A stretch of DNA of 42,122 nucleotides from Rubrobacter sp. (GTDB lineage Bacteria; Actinomycetota; Rubrobacteria; Rubrobacterales; Rubrobacteraceae). The position numbers were made by a program, and so were the translations under genes. Location: the NCBI GenBank assembly GCA_013697825.1, contig JACCWD010000160.1, positions 1 to 42,122 on the forward strand. Direction: 5' to 3'. A model generated the notes under the pieces. That model did not search any database. It worked only from the letters and a program-made list of their open reading frames with translations, and was not told the origin of the DNA. Shown in pieces: positions 40,318-42,122 of this stretch (its first letter is position 1; each line of letters opens with the position of its first letter).

Positions 40318-40460
40318 GGTTTCAGGCTTCAGGAAAAACAGTAGTCGGCGCACATGGAGGAGGATGCGGAGGTGGGACGAACGGAGCCACTCGATGGAGA
40401 TCGTGTCGCGAGTGCGGGGCGGTGTTCCGTCGTCGGACCTGAGACCTGAAGCCTGAAACC
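40318..40460. mobile_element. MITE-like element with 16-bp terminal inverted repeats
   Basis: GGTTTCAGGCTTCAGG (40318-40333) and its perfect complement CCTGAAGCCTGAAACC (40445-40460) flank about 111 bp with no coding potential. Extra GGCTTCAGG and CCTGAAACC modules extend both ends. The terminal module is shared with the insert in the GNAT gene (5104-5124), and the overall size (143 bp) is similar to that insert (about 147 bp). No transposase is present. The interiors do not clearly match, so common origin is unproven. Confidence 0.55.
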
Positions 40461-40487
40461 TGAAACCAGCGACCGAAGGGATCGACA

Positions 40488-41507
40488 ATGAAAGCCGTAC
40501 GACTCCACGAAATTGGAAATGGCCCCGACGACCTCAAATTCGAGGATGTGGACACGCCGGAGCCGGGTGAAGGCGAAGTCGTCGTGAAGCTCCACGCCGC
40601 CGCTTTGAACCGCCGCGACGTGTTCATCACGTACGGGCAGTATCCCGGCGCGAAGCCCGACGCCCTCCCCGTCGTCCTCGGCTCCGACGGCTCGGGGGAG
40701 GTCGAGGCCGTCGGGAAAGGCGTGAACGAGCCGGACATCGGGAGCGAGGTCGTTATCAACCCGGCTCTTTTCTGGGGCGACGACGAGCGGAAGCCGGGGA
40801 AGGAGTACCGGATCCTCGGCCTGCCGGACGACGGAACGTACGCTGAATACGTGAAAGTTTCGGCGGATCATGTGTATCCGAAGCCGTCGAACCTCTCGCA
40901 TGAGGAAGCGGCGGCGATACCGCTCGCCGCGCTGACGGCTTACCGGGCGCTCGTTACGCGGGGGCAGGTTCAAAGCGGCGAGACGGTCGTCGTTCCCGGC
41001 ATCGGGGGAGGGGTGGCGACGTTCCTCGTCCAGATGGCTTCGGCCCTCGGTGCGAAGGTTTTCGTCACCTCCGGGTCGGACGAGAAGATCGAGTACGCCA
41101 AGAAGCTCGGCGCGGAGGGCGGGATAAACTACGACGTTGAGAATTGGTCGAAGGAGCTTCGGAGCATGACCGGAGGCGCGGACCTCTCGGTTGACTCCAT
41201 CGGCGGCGAGGTCTTCGACGCGCTGCTCTCGATAGCGAAACCGGGGAGCCGTGTCGTGACTTTCGGGGCGACGGCGGGGCCGGTTCCGAAGCTCGTGATG
41301 CCGAAAATCTTCCTAAAATGGGTGGACATTCTCGGGACGGCGATGGGGTCGCCGAAGGACTTCGCCGGGATGTTGAAATTGTATGAGGAACACGATCTCA
41401 AACCTGTCATCAACGAGCGGTTCGAGTTGAAGGACGCGGCCGCCGCGCAGAAGCACATGGAGGAAGGGGCGGGCATCGGGAAGATCGTTTTGAACATCGC
41501 CGGATAA
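40488..41507 (+). CDS. Zinc-type quinone oxidoreductase (MDR family)
   Basis: This 339-residue medium-chain dehydrogenase/reductase starts KAVRLHEIGNGPDDLKFEDV. It has a GroES-like substrate domain (LHAAALNRRDVFITYGQYPG, LPVVLGSDGSGEVEAVGKG) and a Rossmann fold with PLAALTAYRALVTRGQVQSG and VVVPGIGGGVATFLVQMASA. The structural-zinc cysteine cluster of alcohol dehydrogenases is missing, so it is of the quinone-reductase/enoyl-reductase type that uses NADPH. The substrate is unknown. GAAGGGA precedes ATG 40488. The MITE-like element lies just upstream. Confidence 0.88.
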   Translation: MKAVRLHEIGNGPDDLKFEDVDTPEPGEGEVVVKLHAAALNRRDVFITYGQYPGAKPDALPVVLGSDGSGEVEAVGKGVNEPDIGSEVVINPALFWGDDERKPGKEYRILGLPDDGTYAEYVKVSADHVYPKPSNLSHEEAAAIPLAALTAYRALVTRGQVQSGETVVVPGIGGGVATFLVQMASALGAKVFVTSGSDEKIEYAKKLGAEGGINYDVENWSKELRSMTGGADLSVDSIGGEVFDALLSIAKPGSRVVTFGATAGPVPKLVMPKIFLKWVDILGTAMGSPKDFAGMLKLYEEHDLKPVINERFELKDAAAAQKHMEEGAGIGKIVLNIAG

Positions 41508-41544
41508 TCCGTGTTCGGATGGTGGCTCAGGGTGTAGCCCGAAG

Positions 41545-41570
41545 TATAATGGACATGAGATGATACTCAT
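41545..41570 (+). promoter_or_regulatory. Promoter and inverted repeat before the DUF4160/DUF2442 pair
   Basis: A perfect TATAAT (41545-41550) is followed by ATGAG (41554-41558) and CTCAT (41566-41570), a 5-bp inverted repeat at the expected transcription start. No good -35 box is visible. A start-site palindrome fits autoregulation, as in toxin-antitoxin operons. Confidence 0.5.
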
Positions 41571-41573
41571 ACT

Positions 41574-41810
41574 ATGCCAAACGTGCTGCGGATCGGCCCA
41601 TACCGCTTCTTCTTTTACTCCGGCGATCGCGCGGAGCCACCTCACGTCCATGTCGAAAGAGACGCGGATGTCGCCAAGTTCTGGCTCGATCCCGTCAGGC
41701 TTTCGAGCAGCGGAGGGTTCCGGAACCGTGAAATCTCGCGCATCCAAAGGCTGGTGGAGGAACACGGAGACGAACTATTGAGGAGCTGGGATGAACTCTT
41801 CAACGACTAA
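41574..41810 (+). CDS. DUF4160 protein, probable toxin-antitoxin component
   Basis: The 78-residue protein has the DUF4160 pattern: IGPYRFFFYSGDRAEPPHVH, then VERDADVAKFWLDPVRLSSS, and a C-terminal ISRIQRLVEEHGDELLRSWD helix. Such genes are habitually paired with DUF2442 genes and have been proposed as toxin-antitoxin modules. The biochemical activity is not known. The ATG at 41574 lies after a palindromic promoter. The end overlaps the next gene by 20 bp. Confidence 0.88.
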   Translation: MPNVLRIGPYRFFFYSGDRAEPPHVHVERDADVAKFWLDPVRLSSSGGFRNREISRIQRLVEEHGDELLRSWDELFND

Positions 41811-42093
41811 AACACCCGCCGTCCAAAACGTATCCACCACCGACGACTCGCTCGCGGTCGAGCTATCCGACGGTCGCTCCATCTCCGTCCCGTTGGCATG
41901 GTATCCCCGTTTGTTCCACGGCACATCCGAGGAGCGCGCGGACTGGCGCGTCGTCGGACGGGGAGACGGCGTCCACTGGCCCGCACTCGATGAAGACATA
42001 AGCGTCGAAAACCTCCTCGCCGGACAGCCTTCCGGTGAGAGCCGGAAATCCCTGAAACGCTGGATGGAAGGCCGGGCCGCTTCCGCCTCATAG
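41791..42093 (+). CDS. DUF2442 protein, partner of DUF4160
   Basis: The 100-residue protein has the DUF2442 core: DDSLAVELSDGRSISVPLAW then YPRLFHGTSEERADWRVVG, and GDGVHWPALDEDISVENLLA. GAGGAGCTGGG precedes ATG 41791 inside the end of the DUF4160 gene, so translation is coupled. A Ser/Thr-rich N-terminal extension (MNSSTTKTP) precedes the domain. The pair is a likely type II-like toxin-antitoxin or addiction unit. Which partner is toxic cannot be read from the sequence. The last 29 bp of the window hold nothing I recognise. Confidence 0.88.
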   Translation: MNSSTTKTPAVQNVSTTDDSLAVELSDGRSISVPLAWYPRLFHGTSEERADWRVVGRGDGVHWPALDEDISVENLLAGQPSGESRKSLKRWMEGRAASAS

Positions 42094-42122
42094 CCTCGCA
42101 GCGAAAGAACATCCACTCGAAA

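Overview
The window is about 42 kb of GC-rich bacterial DNA. It most resembles a deep-branching actinobacterium, with Rubrobacterales as the best guess. The grounds are high GC with frequent ATA and AGG codons, many GTG/TTG starts, 4-bp ATGA/GTGA/TTGA overlaps, a complete set of F420 cofactor genes including fused fbiC, a SirA-type sulfite reductase, and type IV pilus ATPases beside FadN-type beta-oxidation genes. The taxon is an inference. I see no rRNA, tRNA or CRISPR array.

Layout. 1-5.5 kb: a lower-GC fragment abutting a 5'-truncated aminoglycoside-kinase-like gene, a cysteine-poor NifU-like protein, a rhodanese, fbiC, and a GNAT gene split by a palindrome-bearing insert. 5.6-12.7 kb: an AtoE transporter, a TPR protein, a PPOX-nitroreductase fusion related to the C-terminal half of FbiB, a secreted RlpA-LysM protein divergent from a membrane-anchored HTH-PASTA regulator, a glyoxalase and a nitronate monooxygenase. 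12.8-19.9 kb: a minus-strand sulfate-assimilation operon in the order cysH, sirA, frhB-like, unknown, sat, cysC, tauE/safE, behind a clear promoter and an adjoining palindrome. 20-22.3 kb: cofD-cofC-cofE. 22.5-24 kb: a frameshifted methyltransferase and a lipoate ligase. 24.4-30.1 kb: pilT divergent from pilB-pilT2-pilC, with no pilin. 30.2-38.6 kb: a decayed ParE-like toxin and fatty-acid degradation genes (thiolase, FadN, DUF4442 thioesterase, PadR, FadD, acyl-CoA dehydrogenase). 38.6-42.1 kb: a frameshifted thioredoxin-reductase-like gene coupled to an XRE-cupin regulator, a MITE-like element, a quinone oxidoreductase, and a DUF4160/DUF2442 pair.

Main idea. Cofactor F420 can be assembled entirely from genes seen here (FbiC; CofC/FbiD; CofD/FbiA; CofE; an FbiB-C-like reductase). 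An FrhB-family subunit, the type that oxidises F420H2, is encoded inside the assimilatory sulfate-reduction operon between sulfite reductase and ATP sulfurylase. This suggests F420H2-driven assimilatory sulfite reduction, a two-gene analogue of the methanogen fusion enzyme Fsr. A palindrome with TCCGAC/GTCGGA half-sites lies at the promoter of this operon and at that of the distant rhodanese gene, which suggests a shared sulfur regulator. A second notable unit is the HTH-TM-PASTA protein divergent from RlpA-LysM, a possible one-component cell-wall sensor.

Intergenic spaces carry three short dispersed repeat families: A, GAGAACC/AAAAACC type; B, CCTGAAGC type; C, CCGACTCCCGA...GAGCGAAGCGA type. 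Several genes are visibly broken. The two single-base frameshifts could also be sequencing errors.
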